Program-made: the position numbers and the translations under genes | NCBI GenBank assembly: GCA_030761205.1 | Contig: JAULJL010000034.1 | Span: 4,735,501 to 4,799,500 of the forward strand | DNA length: 64,000 nt | From: Fremontodendron californicum | Lineage: Eukaryota; Streptophyta; Magnoliopsida; Malvales; Malvaceae | Direction of reading: 5' to 3' | Notes under the pieces: generated by a model | What the model saw: the letters and a program-made list of their open reading frames with translations, nothing else | Database searches by the model: none | Told to the model about the DNA's origin: nothing | Shown: in pieces, positions 23,106 to 34,746 of the stretch | How positions within the stretch are numbered: position 1 is the stretch's first letter | How the letters are laid out: every line of letters begins with the position of its first letter

Positions 23106-24858
23106 TATCATAACGTGTCAAATACAAATTCAACATGCTAGAGACAAATCATGGAGTCGCCACTAATCATCTAATCTAGGTGTGATTAGTCACCTATATG
23201 AAACTATCCTTTTTAAAATAATCCTAAGCTTGATTAAGGCACCCTAAAAAAAAATTTTCGATCTACGTTTCAGAACTAGGTTCGGGAGTATTGTTATGTG
23301 TGGGAAAGGATTAGCACCCCACAACGCCTATCTAGAGATAGTACATATTAATCACATATTATGCTAAATTAGTCTTATCTAAATGGTCTTAATTCATCCT
23401 AATTTTATATTTATTCTCTAATCATGCAAAATAATAATAATAAAAATAATAATAATCATGGAATAGCAAATAATCAAATTAACCTAGACCTGAAACATGA
23501 AGGAAAAAAAAAATATTAGTATCATAAAAATAAATAAAATCATCATACAATTATAATATAATCATCATATAATCAATATCATAATAATCATCACATAATA
23601 AATATATAATCATAAAATAACAATAATAAAAATCATCATCATTATGTAATCATATAATCCATCATGTAATTATTATAAATCATAATCAAACACTCATCAT
23701 AATATCATTACCTATCATATAATCATAAATCATCATATCATAAAAATAAAATTAAAATCATCAAATCATGGCATCATCATCTAATCATTGTCCATCATTA
23801 AATAATCATGTAATCAATGTCAAAAAAAAAAGGTGAAAGTGAACAGAACAAAACATAATAGAAAACTAAAAGCCAAAGTAAAAAAAAGAAGAAAGAAGAA
23901 AGCCAACCAAAGAATTTACACGCGGGTCAGGCGTGCGCACGGACTCGCGTGCGGGTCCTGTGACTCGACTCGTAGGTTTAAAAACATTTTTTTATTAGCT
24001 ATGTTTTACCTTTAAAAAAAATCTCTTTATCTCTGATCTATCTCTTCAAACTCCAAGAACAACCTCAAGAACACTTCAAAATTTTCAGATTTCGATAGTC
24101 GTCTGCCACCGCAGGCCGTCGCCGACCACCGTGGATCAAACTCGAAAAAATCTCAAAAAATTACCAAATCTTCCTCTCGATCTCCTCTAATCGAAAATCA
24201 CCTTGGTTTTGTCAAAATCACCTCCGAAATCATAGATCTGAGTTTAAAAATCCGAAATCTTGAAATTTAAATTTTTTGATCCGGCTGCGTTCACCGTTGG
24301 ATGGTCACCAAATTTCAGCCGAACCTTCCTCTGATTATTTCCTAGGCTTTCACCGTTGGATTTCTCAAAATAACACCTCAAACTCCAAAACCCAAAAAAA
24401 TTCGAATCTAAAAGCTCTAAAAAATATTTCCCTTTTTTTTGCTACTTATTTCTTTGCTCTCTACTGCTTATAATCCGAAATTGTGTGTTTCTCTGATCAT
24501 TTTGGTGTTGAAACCCAAGGTTCTTTTTATAGAGAAAAATCACAAGAGTTTCATTGTAATATGACTTAATCTGATGTATTTGATCTAAAATTCTATCTCA
24601 GTTATTTCATTTACTACAACTTAAGTCTGATCCTAATCCAAGTAGGGAAGGGGGATTTCGGTTGAATCAAACCTCCTTTTCTGATTATCCTTTGAGTTTC
24701 GGTTGAATCAAACCTCTTTTTCTGATTATCCTTTCTTTTTTCTTTTATTTTTTATTTAATTTCAAAAATTAAGAATTAAAAATTACAATTAAAGTTAAAA
24801 ATTAAAAATTAAACTAAAATTAAAGTTAAAACAGCCCGGATAAAAACGGGTATCTACA
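23106..24858 (-). repeat. 5' LTR of the gypsy-type element, 1753 bp
   Basis: Plus-strand ends TATCATAACGTG and CGGGTATCTACA; reversed, it starts TGTAGATACCCG. It is collinear with 15313-16879 and with the solo LTR at 29764-31966. A direct local duplication (GTTGAATCAAACCTC twice, about 24660 and 24700) is visible. Confidence 0.9.
24522..24532 (-). promoter_or_regulatory. TATA-like box in the 5' LTR
   Basis: The minus strand reads CTATAAAAAGA. The equivalent position in the solo LTR (about 31750-31760) also reads CTATAAAAAGA, so the site is conserved between copies. Confidence 0.5.
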
Positions 24859-24863
24859 CTAAG
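24859..24863. repeat. TSD of the gypsy-type element, right
   Basis: CTAAG, identical to 15308-15312. Confidence 0.85.
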
Positions 24864-25692
24864 TTTTACTTGTATAGACATACTAATTTTTTGGTTTCGT
24901 AAGAGTATAATTGTTTGTTCCTCTCTCATTTTGTATTTATATAAACTATTAGATTGTTAGTTGAATTTGACTTAAGTAGTGATAAGAAAATGAAAGAACA
25001 TTGCATATAAATTTTGTTTTCAGGCCATAATGGTATATTTTGTATAAAATATTTATATACAAATAATACTAATTATGTTTATCATGTTAGAACTTAAAAT
25101 TTTAACTTGAAAATTTCGAATTCAGATTTTAAGATGGATATGATTAAATTTATAAAATGATATATATATATATTACAATCATAATACTTATATTTCGGAC
25201 CAAAATTATATTAACAAAAAATATTGAGAGTCGTTAACATTGTAATAGATGATGAGCATACCAAGTATTATTATATTTTAGCAGAGATATATAAATATAG
25301 AAGGATATATTCCTCGAATCTCAGTGCATATTCAAACATTTGAACAAGATTAAAAATATATTGGAAAAAAAAACAAAATTATAATCCATTCATAATAAAG
25401 TAGAATATATCAAAAACAAAAATTCAAGACTTAACTCAGTTAGTTCTTATAATCACCCTTAAGAGGTGACATTCAATAAGTCTTGTTGATGATCTTTTGG
25501 AGAAGAACGATGGTTAAACATGCAAGGAATAGAAAACCGTCAGAGGGGCGTCAGAGTTAATACTTCGAGACGCGTTCCGATGCATAAATCAACAAATGTA
25601 GGAAAAAGAGAGAGAGAGAGAGAGAGGGATAACGGCTCTGAAAAAGAATATTAAAAATATGACTTAGGATTTAGTACTTTTATCTCAATCCT
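24864..25692. other. intergenic, with a GA microsatellite
   Basis: AT-rich sequence without a recognisable gene. An (AG)n run lies at about 25606-25627. Confidence 0.5.
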
Positions 25693-26188
25693 TTTATACC
25701 TAGGGATGGCAGCGGGACGGATATCTACCCTTTTTTGTAATATCTGAATCTGCAAAATTGCTTTAAAATTCGAATTCGTTTATTATCCACATTAAATTCG
25801 AATATTACTATCCGAATTCGAATTAAATAACATTATCCGTTTGATATCCGAATCACTAAATATCCGATTTCAATAAGTCAAACAAAAATTTAATAAAAAA
25901 AATTTAAAAAATTAATTTAAAATTCAAATAAACGGATAATGGATTCGGATTCGGATATCCGAATCTGAATCCGCAAAAGTAAGCAGATTCGGATAGCGGA
26001 TTCGAATATCCAAATCCGTTATCCATATAAGTAATGCAGATTCGAATAATGGATATCTGAAGTTTTATATCTGCATCCGCTCCGAATCCACTGCGGATAA
26101 TAATTATAATATCCGAATCCGCAAAAAACGGATCGGATAATTACAAATATCCGAATCCACACTATCTATTGCCATCCCTATTTATACC
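25693..26188. mobile_element. hAT-type MITE, 480 bp, with 8-bp TSD
   Basis: The element at 25701-26180 begins TAGGGATGGCAGCGG and ends CTATTGCCATCCCTA, and is flanked on both sides by TTTATACC (25693-25700, 26181-26188). Eight-base TSDs with TAGGG..CCCTA ends are the hAT signature. The interior is made of many short ATCCGAATCCG-like motifs in both orientations. There is no coding sequence. Confidence 0.9.
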
Positions 26189-26317
26189 TGAGATTCTCTG
26201 TCCTTGGAAATGATTGGAATATGTTCCCTTTCAGTATGTGGACCTTGCTTGTCTGGCAATTGGATTCGTCTTCTAGTCCATTTAGTTAATGGATATAACA
26301 AGTTTGAAATTCGAATT

Positions 26318-26480
26318 TAGAGATGTTTATGGGCTGGGCTGGGTTCGGGTCGGACTTAGATATGGTATCAATATCATATATACTTGTTCAAACCCGGCCC
26401 GAAATATGGGTCTCAAATTCTGCCCAAGCCCCCTATATTTGTAAATGGATAGTTCAAATCCGTTTAGGTCGCCCATATTA
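26318..26480. mobile_element. hAT-like MITE fragment (GGTCGGG family)
   Basis: TAGAGATGTTTATGGGCTGG and GGTTCGGGTCGGAC match the left ends of the other copies; the right end is not recognised. Confidence 0.45.
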
Positions 26481-26789
26481 TTATTTTTTTTCTAAAAAAT
26501 GTAAACAAATATTTTTTTATTATTTAAGTTTTTAATAATTTTATCTCTTTTTTATTTTATTAAGTTCTAAAATATGAATAATTTAGCATATTTTTAAATC
26601 TTTACGCTATCCAAACTTTAATTTATTTGATCAATTATCACATAAATAGCAGTCCAGACAGTCAGATTTCAGGATTCAAGAATCTATGCAAGACTGCTGT
26701 TAGCCTGTTATCAATTGAAAAATAACAAGAAACCCGAAAGGGCTGTGAGCTTTGATCATCATAATGCAAAAACAAAGTGAGATTACAAG

Positions 26790-26915
26790 AGAAAGAGGGT
26801 TTTTTAGCCATCTATATACAATCTTTAAACGAGGGCCCTCATCGAACCCTTCACAAACTATTTCTCCATTTTCATCTCTGTAGCAGATTAAACCCTGGGA
26901 CTGGTCCTCGAAAAC
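26790..26915 (-). CDS. possible terminal exon of an unrecognised small gene
   Basis: The minus strand has a splice acceptor TTTTAACAG followed by an open frame that reads FEDQSQGLICYRDENGEI, then VCEGFDEGPRL. The composition is protein-like, and I have a faint impression that small plant proteins share the DENGE and EGxDEGPR pattern, but I cannot name the family. The frame stays open to about 26700, so the true end is uncertain. No upstream ATG exon was located. A candidate first exon with a GTTAGC donor lies near 29650-29700. Function unknown. Confidence 0.35.
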
Positions 26916-26959
26916 CTGTTAAAAGATGAAGCAGACATTCAAACATTCATGTTTGGTTA

Positions 26960-27800
26960 AACAATCCACTTATATGTATAAGGTCACAACACAATATGTA
27001 CATTCTTGTATTGTTGTATGTACATGTAGGCAAAACAATATATACACTTTTAGTTTTTCCTAAAATCAACCCTAAAGCAATTGAGAATTAATCCCTAATG
27101 CATTTAAATGATGTATAGAACATCAATTTTAGTAAAAAAAATTTAATAAAAATATCCACTTATATGTACATGGCCACAACACAATATGTACATTCTTGCA
27201 TACTTATATGTACATGTAGGCAAAACAATATGAAAATTTTTAGTTTCTCCTAAATTCAATCCTAAATCAACTTGGAATTAATCCCCAATGCATTTAAATG
27301 ACGTATAGAACATCAATTTTACTAAAAAATTTAATTAAAAAATCCACTTATATGTACATGGCCACAACACAATATGTATATTCCTGCATACTTATGTGTA
27401 CTTGTAGGCAAAACAATATGTACATTTTTATTTTCTCCTAAATTCAACCCTAAATCAATTGGGATTTAATCCCCATGCATTTAAATGACGTATAGAACAT
27501 CAATTTTAGTATAAAAAAAAATTAATAAAAAAATCCACTTATATGTACATGGCCACAACACAATATTTACATTCCTACATACTTATATGTACATATAGGC
27601 AAAATAATATGTACATTTTTAGTTTCTCCTAAATTCAACCCTAAATCAACTGAGAATTAATCTCCAATGCATTTAAATGACGTATAGAACATCAATTTTA
27701 ATAAAAAAAATTAATAAAAAAAATCCACTTATATGTACATGGCTACAACACAATATGTACATTCCTGCATACTTATATGTACATGGCCACAACACCAGTT
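26960..27800. repeat. 190-bp tandem repeat, about 4.4 copies
   Basis: ATCCACTTATATGTA starts units at 26963, 27154, 27342, 27533 and 27723, a spacing of 188-191 bp. Units share AATGCATTTAAATGACGTAT and CACAACACAATATGTACATT. Partial traces (ATGTACATTATTGCATTCCT) appear near 28500. It would lie in an intron if the 26790-29700 gene is real. Confidence 0.88.
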
Positions 27801-29763
27801 CTCACTGTTCTATAATCAATACATCATGATTGTACTTCCTTAATAACCCTCAAACAAATTAAAACTCCCAACACTTCGTGTGAAATGAACTGCAAGAAGT
27901 ATCATCATCTTCCCTCAGTAAAGATAATAATAGAGAGAATTCAAAGGAAAAAATAAACAGAGGTAGACACTATCAAAAATGAATCCCAAAGCAGCTAGAT
28001 ACAAGTGATTAGGAGAGTAAATCCCTGTCAACTGTCAAGCAATTAAAATAAACCACAAAACCCTGAAGTTACAGGCATCAGAGAGCACTAAACAGTGTCG
28101 TATCCAAAATAATAGCAAAATGCACTCCAATAACCAACCAAAGAATGCCAAGCACACTACAAAAGAAATTACCTAGGGCTAAAAAATCATGATTTCAGAA
28201 GTTAGAAAAAGTCAATCATGTTATAGACAGCAAACTACCAATTCCCAGGTCAGCCTTCTAGATCATGTTCATCTTTGTCTAGAGAAGCCTTCTAGATCAT
28301 GTTCATCTTATTTAGGTTCAGATACACAACCAAGCAACAATAAATAGACAAAATCAACAAGAACATGGACAACCCAGTATTCTTAGAAAAGGATTGCTCT
28401 GTTGGTTAACAAGAAGAGTAAACATTTTTTTGTGTCTTTAAGACACCAATCCTACTATTCCCCAAACAGATCACTTATATGTACAGCTCTAAAACCCCAT
28501 ATGTACATTATTGCATTCCTAAATTCCTTTTGCAGCATGAAGCCTAAAAGGCTAAAACAACATAAACATTCAAGAAACTGCAAAAAACACTATCCATGTT
28601 TAGAATCCACAAAGGCTGGACTTACTAGTTACAACCACACTAGAAAATGAACATGATAAAATGAAGCTGACTAAGATGACAAACAAAAGCCATGGTATTG
28701 ATTTGCCATAGAAAGATTCATCATTCACTGGTTATATGAAAAATCCAAATTTAATACATAAACATCCCTAAAACAAGACCAAACAGTTGTACCATTATCT
28801 GAAAATTGAAACATAATTTCTAGCATAAATGTGACCTATAGCTGTGACTAAGACCAAACAGCTGTGACTAAAAACAAACACCTTGATAAATTACAAAATA
28901 GTATAAGTTACCAGAAACTAACTCTATGCAGGGGATAAGCAAAACAACCACCAGACATTTAAAGCAGAAGGGAAAGCAAAGCAACCAGAAGAAGAAACGT
29001 GTCATAACTCATAACATCAAAGTAACACCAACAAAGTAAGGATTCCTGATTAAACAAAGCAAGTTTTGAAGATTAAGGTGATTGGTGAACAATTCACTGC
29101 ATTGTTAAATATTAGATGTTATGATATTATAAGGTTCAAATACCAATTCCACAAGTCAAGTAAAAAAGGAAGGTCTAATACTGAAAAATATAAATTCGAA
29201 CAAAAACTCCAAAAAAAACTCTAAAACATATAAGACAATATGATATGATATTGTAAGATTGATATAAATTCCACAGGTGAAGGAAATGGAAGGTATAATA
29301 CTAACCTATAGTAATACTTTTAAAAAGAAGATGCTCGAACAAATAAACTAACCAAGGAGAATTCTAATTCAAACAACAATGTGGAAAACAAAGTATAACC
29401 AATTGGTTCACATAACTAAAAGAAGTCTCAAAATAAATAACTACAAGGAGAAACATTAAAAGTCTGAATTTCGATTTTTTTTCTCCAAACATTTTTCGTG
29501 AATAAGAAAAAAAAGTTATAACTTTCAAAATCCAACACAAAAAATAATAATTTAACCAAAATCCACAAATAAAGCAATAAGAAATCAGTCCCTCAACAAA
29601 ACCCAAATCTTAGAATCCAAAAAAATTGGGCTAGGAAAAAAATTGCTAACCTTTGAGAAAGGAATCAAATTGGAGAAGAAAGAATCAAATTTTGGTTCTC
29701 TTTTAATATGTATATTACAAGGATTATTTGTCAACAAATCTAAGGGAAGGGTTATTTGTCAAC
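27801..29763. other. candidate intron and 5' end of the 26.8-29.7 kb gene
   Basis: AT-rich with no recognised coding exon. Near 29650-29700 the minus strand has a pyrimidine-rich leader (GATTCTTTCTTCTCC) ending CTTTCTCAAAG then GTTAGC, which could be a first exon and donor. Confidence 0.3.
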
Positions 29764-31966
29764 TGTCATAACGTGCCAAATACGAATTCAGCATGCTAGA
29801 CACAAACATGGAGTCGCCACTAATCATCTAATCTAGGTGTGATTAGTCACCTTTATGAATGTATTCTTCTTAAAGTTATCCTAAGCTTGACTAAGACACC
29901 CTAAAAAGAATAGGTTCCGATCTGCGTTTTAGAACTTAGGTCCGGGAGTTCGGTTATGTATGGGGAAGGATGAGCACCCCCACAACGCCTATCCTAAAGA
30001 TAGTACCATATCAGTCACATAATATTCTAAATTGGTCTTATCTAAATGGTCTTTATCAATCCTAAGTAAATACCTATTTTCCTAATCATGTAAACTAATC
30101 TAAAAAAATAAAAATAAAATCATATCATATTTATCATGTAAAAACAAAATGAAATCATATCACATAAAATCCTAAAGCATGCAAAAACTTAAAAATCTAA
30201 ATAATAAAATATCATAAAAATTCCTAAATATGCAAAAATAAAAAAATAATAAAATTTTATAAAAAATTCCTAAACATGCAAAAATCTAAAAAATAATAAA
30301 ATATCATAGATCATACCATAATAAAAATAATATCATAAAATCATGCATTATCTAAATGATAAAAATAATAATATTCCTAATATCATGCCAAGTCTAAATA
30401 AATAAAATAATAATATTCCTAATATCATGCGAAGTCTTAAAAAACAAATAAGATAAAAACCTAATCATGCAAATCTAAAAAAAAAACTAAACATGCTTTC
30501 TAAAAAATAAAAATAAAACCTAAAAATCATGCTTCTCTAAAATAATGAAAATAAAACCTAACATGCTTTCTAAAAAATAATACCTAAAAATCATACCTCT
30601 AAAATAATAATAAAAATAAAACCTAACATGCAAATTCTAAAAATAAGAAATAATAAATAAAACCTAACAACCATACTTCTAAAAATAATAAAATCTAATC
30701 ATGCTTATCTAAAAAATAAAAAACCCTAAAAAACATGCAAGATCTAAAATAAAATAAAAAAAAAAAACATAAAAAAACCTAAATCATGCAAAGCTAAAAA
30801 ACTTAAATCATGCAAATCTAAAAAAATAAATAAAATAAATTCCTAAACATACTTTTAAAAATAAAATCTAAACTAAAAAAAACTAAAACCATATTAATTA
30901 ACAAAATAATAAAATAAATCACTATTAAAAAGAAACCTGCAAAAACTAAAAAATAAATAAATAATAATAATTAGTCCAGAATAATAAATAAACAGTGTAA
31001 TCATAATAAATATGAATAAATAAATAAATAAAACTAATTAAATAACATTAAAAAAAACAATCTGAAAAGAAAAAAAACATTTGTCACAAACAGGTAGGAT
31101 CTGCACGCGGGTCGCGCGCGAATCTTCTCGACCTGACTCGTTTGTGGTTTATAAAAGGCAAAACCTTTTTTTTTTGTTTCATTTTTACCTTTTTAAAAAA
31201 AAAAAAAAAAAAAAAAACCTTCTTCTTCTCTGACTTTCCCTCTCCACCAAGAACACCTCAAAAACACAGCCAAGAACCCAGAATCCGACAACCGCATGTC
31301 ACCGTCATCGTCGCCACTCGTCGCCGTCTGCCACCGTCTACCGTCGATATCGGTGCCCAGAAAAAATTCCAAAATATACCTAAAAATTCCTCTTCTCTTC
31401 CTTTATTCAATTTCCTAAATATTTTCTTCAAAATCAAACCAACAAAACCTAGATCTAAGTTTTATACTTGCGGCTGCCACACCTCCGATCTCTTCCGACA
31501 ACCTTCAGATGGCCACCAAATTTCGGCCAAATGCTTCCCTCTATTTTTCCTAAGTCTCCATCGTTGTGATTCCCGAAACAACAACTAAAACCCGAAAACC
31601 CCAAAAATTCAAAAATCAAACCCTAGAAAAAACAAATTTCGCTACAGCCTCTTGTTTGTTTTTCGAATCTTATTGTTTCTCGGATGTGTATCAAGTCTCT
31701 GTTGTGTTTTTAGACTCGTTGTTCTCCCCCCTTTTGTTGTTGATTAATGTGTCTTTTTATAGAACAAAGATTGAGAGAGTTCTAGTCCGTTTGAATCATG
31801 AATCCTCATCCTAATACGAAAATCGCCCTTTATCACAACTCTCTTCATTTTCCCGATTTTCCTTCTTTTTCATTTTTTGATTTTTTGATTTTTTCTGGTT
31901 TTCTTTAATAATATAAAAAGTAATAATTAAAAATAAATCAAGCCCGGATAAAATCCGGTGTCTACA
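29764..31966 (-). mobile_element. solo LTR of the gypsy-type family, 2203 bp
   Basis: It starts TGTCATAACGTGCC and ends GATAAAATCCGGTGTCTACA, and is flanked by TCAAC on both sides (29759-29763 and 31967-31971). It is collinear with the LTRs of the 15.3-24.9 kb element but longer, owing to expanded A-rich (AAATAAAAT-like) sequence at 30090-31060. A lone LTR with an intact 5-bp TSD points to LTR-LTR recombination that removed the interior. Confidence 0.92.
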
Positions 31967-31989
31967 TCAACAAAATTTGTAAAAAAAGA

Positions 31990-32285
31990 AAAAAGAAACG
32001 GAAGATAGAATGGATGAAGGGTCGGGAGAGAAGAGACGGGATGGAGAATGGGAGAAGGGGGAAGGAGATAGGTTATCTTATGGAAAAGGAAAGCTTTTTA
32101 GTTTTGTTAATAGGGTTATTTCATTAAGGATATATTTATCTTTACAATATATTTAATAACAATTTTGTATTTTTTTCATTTCTCTTTTACAAATAATTTT
32201 ACAATATTAGACCATTGAGCAATTATTATACTGTAGATGGGTTACTTTTCAAATTCTCCCTAGAAGTTAATTGTAAGGAATTGTT
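31990..32285. repeat. diverged duplicate of 14465-14760
   Basis: Same orientation and same order of landmarks as 14465-14760. Before the solo LTR inserted, this block lay directly upstream of the candidate 5' end of the gene at 26.8-29.7 kb. Confidence 0.6.
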
Positions 32286-32866
32286 CAAAATGTACAATGC
32301 ATTTTTTTTTTTAGAACTTTGTACATATACTTTTAAGAAGAGAAAGAAAAACTAGAGGCAGAATTAACTCACTAAAGTAGACTCATATAGAGAAAATTTT
32401 CTTATGGGTGTCGGGACGGAGCTATTTTTCTTAGGAAAGGATTGGCTAAATAATAATAAAATTTCTGAATTTTATTATTTTAATTAGATAAATTTTTATA
32501 TTCTTAATTACATTTAAATAAAATTTTAATATGTAATTTGTACTCAAATAAATTTTTAATTTTCAACTTGTACTCAAATAAACCTATAACTTTTAATTTA
32601 TACTTAAATAAACCTTTAACATAAATTAATATTTTATTTGATATAAAAACTTATTTAGATACAAATCAAAAGATAAAAATTTATTTAGATATAATAAAAG
32701 TATAACGGATTTATTTAATAAAAGTGTTATAGTGTAAGGATTTTTTTGGTATTTCAGCCAATAGATTTCGTTGCCTAAAACCCAGATCCACCCACCAATA
32801 GGAACACTACACGTAACACCTTACAGAATTAAAAAAAAAAAAAAAAAGGACTTGTAAATGTTTTTT
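32286..32866. other. intergenic, 3' flank of the next gene
   Basis: AT-rich sequence with repeated AATAAACCTTTAA / AATAAATTTTTAA-like motifs (32480-32700). No gene seen. Confidence 0.45.
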
Positions 32867-33358
32867 TTAAACAACCTTGACCGGTGACCTAATCAAAGCA
32901 TTCTTTGAGCTGAGATAACCAGGCATGGGACTGGCACGTGGGGAGCGAATAGGCAACTCCTCCACCTTATTCCCTTTGCTATCGTAGTAAATCACACCTG
33001 GAAAATCCAACGGCTGACATTTATCTCCCATCAGAATCGCCCTTTGCCATACCCCACCATCCCCGAACTCCTCCCCTGCATCTTTCCCGTTTTCCTCACC
33101 GAACTTTTTGCGGTGCACCAGCTTGATCGCCCTGTTGCTAATCGTTGCCAAAAGCTGCTTCGGCCCCGGCGATTTTAGAGGTGATTTCGGCACGAAGAAT
33201 CTCGGAGAGTCGGAAGCTAAGCCGTTTTCTTTAGGCTTTGGCTTGAGCTTTTTAGAAACTCGGCTGGCGTGCTTGGCGCAGAGAGCCATGAATGAAATAA
33301 CGAAGCCGAGAGTCAGCCCCTGCTTTGGTGAGGTAGAGCCGTGTTCCGATGAATCCAT
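32867..33358 (-). CDS. conserved-looking plant protein of unknown function, 163 aa
   Basis: A single-exon minus-strand gene. I start it at the ATG at 33358 (MDSSEHGSTSPKQGL): upstream residues of the longer frame look like untranslated sequence, and a TATA box (33431-33443) lies about 75 bp before this ATG. Residues about 12-30 are a short hydrophobic stretch (GLTLGFVISFMALCAKHASR) that could be a membrane anchor. A Lys/Pro-rich segment follows. The C-terminal half has GVWQRAILMGDKCQPLDFPG, VIYYDSKGNK and PIRSPRASPMPGYL, a pattern I associate with small uncharacterised plant proteins. No enzymatic motif. It is GC-rich relative to its flanks and looks like a real host gene. Confidence 0.8.
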   Translation of the reverse strand: MDSSEHGSTSPKQGLTLGFVISFMALCAKHASRVSKKLKPKPKENGLASDSPRFFVPKSPLKSPGPKQLLATISNRAIKLVHRKKFGEENGKDAGEEFGDGGVWQRAILMGDKCQPLDFPGVIYYDSKGNKVEELPIRSPRASPMPGYLSSKNALIRSPVKVV

Positions 33359-33430
33359 GCTCAGTTCTTTTTTTTTTTTTTTTGGATTTATTTTTAAGAA
33401 TGGAAATTTTGGCGGGGTTAGAGGGGTTTG

Positions 33431-33443
33431 GAAATATATATAG
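33431..33443 (-). promoter_or_regulatory. TATA box of the 163-aa gene
   Basis: The minus strand reads CTATATATATTTC, giving a predicted transcript start near 33405 and a leader of about 45 bp. Confidence 0.6.
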
Positions 33444-33539
33444 GTGAAGGGTGAGGGTCGGGTGACCGGTAATAGCCGGTGGAAATTTCGTTTACTTAAT
33501 TTTTTATTCTTATAGGTGGAGGGCACATTGGGAAATGAT

Positions 33540-34170
33540 TTGGTGCTTCATTATTCATTTTCATTTTTTTTTTGTTGAAATGTTTTATCATGATCGTAGA
33601 CCTAACTAGTTAGTGTATGGATGTCATGTTTCATAATTTTTGTTATATTAATAGTATAAATATAAATAAAATATAATTATTAAATGTGTTAAAATTTTAA
33701 ATATGAATATGAATGTATATTAAATGTGTTGTGTTAATCGCATTTAAACGTATTATATTGTGTTTATTAAACGTATCGTGTTTGTATCATATTTTTGTAT
33801 ATCCAAAATTATTAAGTCTAAATGTATGAAGAAGAAATGGGAAATGACTTGTACTTTTTACTAAGATTACTAATTATTTTGTTCTTAGCTTTTAATTCTT
33901 ATAAAGTTGCTAAAAAAGTATAAATGATTAAATGACTAAAAAATCAATCCTTATAATAATAGAATTGTTGTAGATAAAACTAAAACTAAACATTTTATTA
34001 TTCAAAAATATTCTTAAAATTATTCAAAAATATTGTAACCAAACATAATTTTTATTTATGTCTATGCCAGTAATTAAGAGGCGAGTAATAAGATTAACAA
34101 TTAAATGGAACTTAATAAAGATCTGATTTGAAGTTGATTTGTTTTAAAGGTTGATTTCTTGCATTATTTG
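33540..34170. other. intergenic, with a diverged copy of the ACACGA-type repeat
   Basis: 33600-33800 contains ATCGTGTTTGTATCAT, AACGTATTATATTGTGT and similar pieces, apparently an inverted relative of the repeats at 11.3-11.9 kb and 49.4 kb. No gene seen. Confidence 0.45.
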
Positions 34171-34473
34171 GCCATGTTTATAGATCTAGTTGAATCGAGT
34201 TTGAATATAAAAAAAAAATAGTTCAAGTCTGGCTCGATCCAATTTGAGAGTTCATTTTATTATTTAAAATATATTCAAATATTAAAAAATTATTTTAAAA
34301 TCATATTTTTTTAATTTTATAATTAAATTTAAATTTAAAATATATTTATTATTTAAATAATAATCTGTATCGGGTCGAGTCGATTTGGATATTAACAAAA
34401 CTTATTATAAACCTAATTCAATTTGAGCTGAACTTATTAAACTGACTGAGTAATTTGTTCGTGAACACGTCTA
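34171..34473. mobile_element. hAT-like MITE, degenerate (GGTCGGG family)
   Basis: The right end reads GTTCGTGAACACGTCTAG and the centre has the same ATTTAAATAATAATCTG-type block as other copies. The left end is eroded. Confidence 0.5.
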
Positions 34474-34746
34474 GTCTTTACATATTTTTAAACTTTCTTT
34501 TATTGAAATAGTGCTTTCAATTTCCAAAATTAAGCACAGCTTTCATTAAAAAAAAATTAAGAAAATAACTGGTTAAATCAAAAAACAAATAAAAAAAAAT
34601 TTATATCAAGAAGGAAAAATATTTTAAAAACTAAAAATATTCAAAGTTTTTCAAGTATTGTACTATTAAACATGAGGGCCATTAAATATGTATCGAGAAT
34701 AAAATGACCACAAAAATTAAAAAACATAAAATAAAAGGAGAGAATA

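Larger units (their letters stand above)
15313..24858 (-). mobile_element. Ty3/gypsy-type LTR element with gag only (TR-GAG-like)
   Basis: Two direct LTRs (15313-16879 and 23106-24858) flank 6.2 kb. The 5-bp TSD CTAAG is exact at 15308-15312 and 24859-24863. On the minus strand the 5' LTR is the right-hand one: next to it lies a primer-binding site (23085-23102), then a tandem-repeat leader, gag (21799-20308), about 3.4 kb without coding sequence, a polypurine tract (16880-16893) and the 3' LTR. I found no protease, RT or integrase motif, so the element is non-autonomous. Gag has one stop or shift every few hundred bases. Gag type and LTR ends resemble Tat-lineage gypsy elements; that lineage call is provisional. 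Confidence 0.9.

Noticed and set aside
31142..31588. 148-codon frame on the plus strand
   Set aside because: It lies inside the solo LTR, begins in a poly-A run and has no family motif; the equivalent region of the other LTRs is not open.
33358..33526. Upstream ATG extending the 163-aa protein by 56 residues
   Set aside because: The predicted transcript start lies downstream of it (TATA at 33431-33443), and the extra residues look like translated leader.
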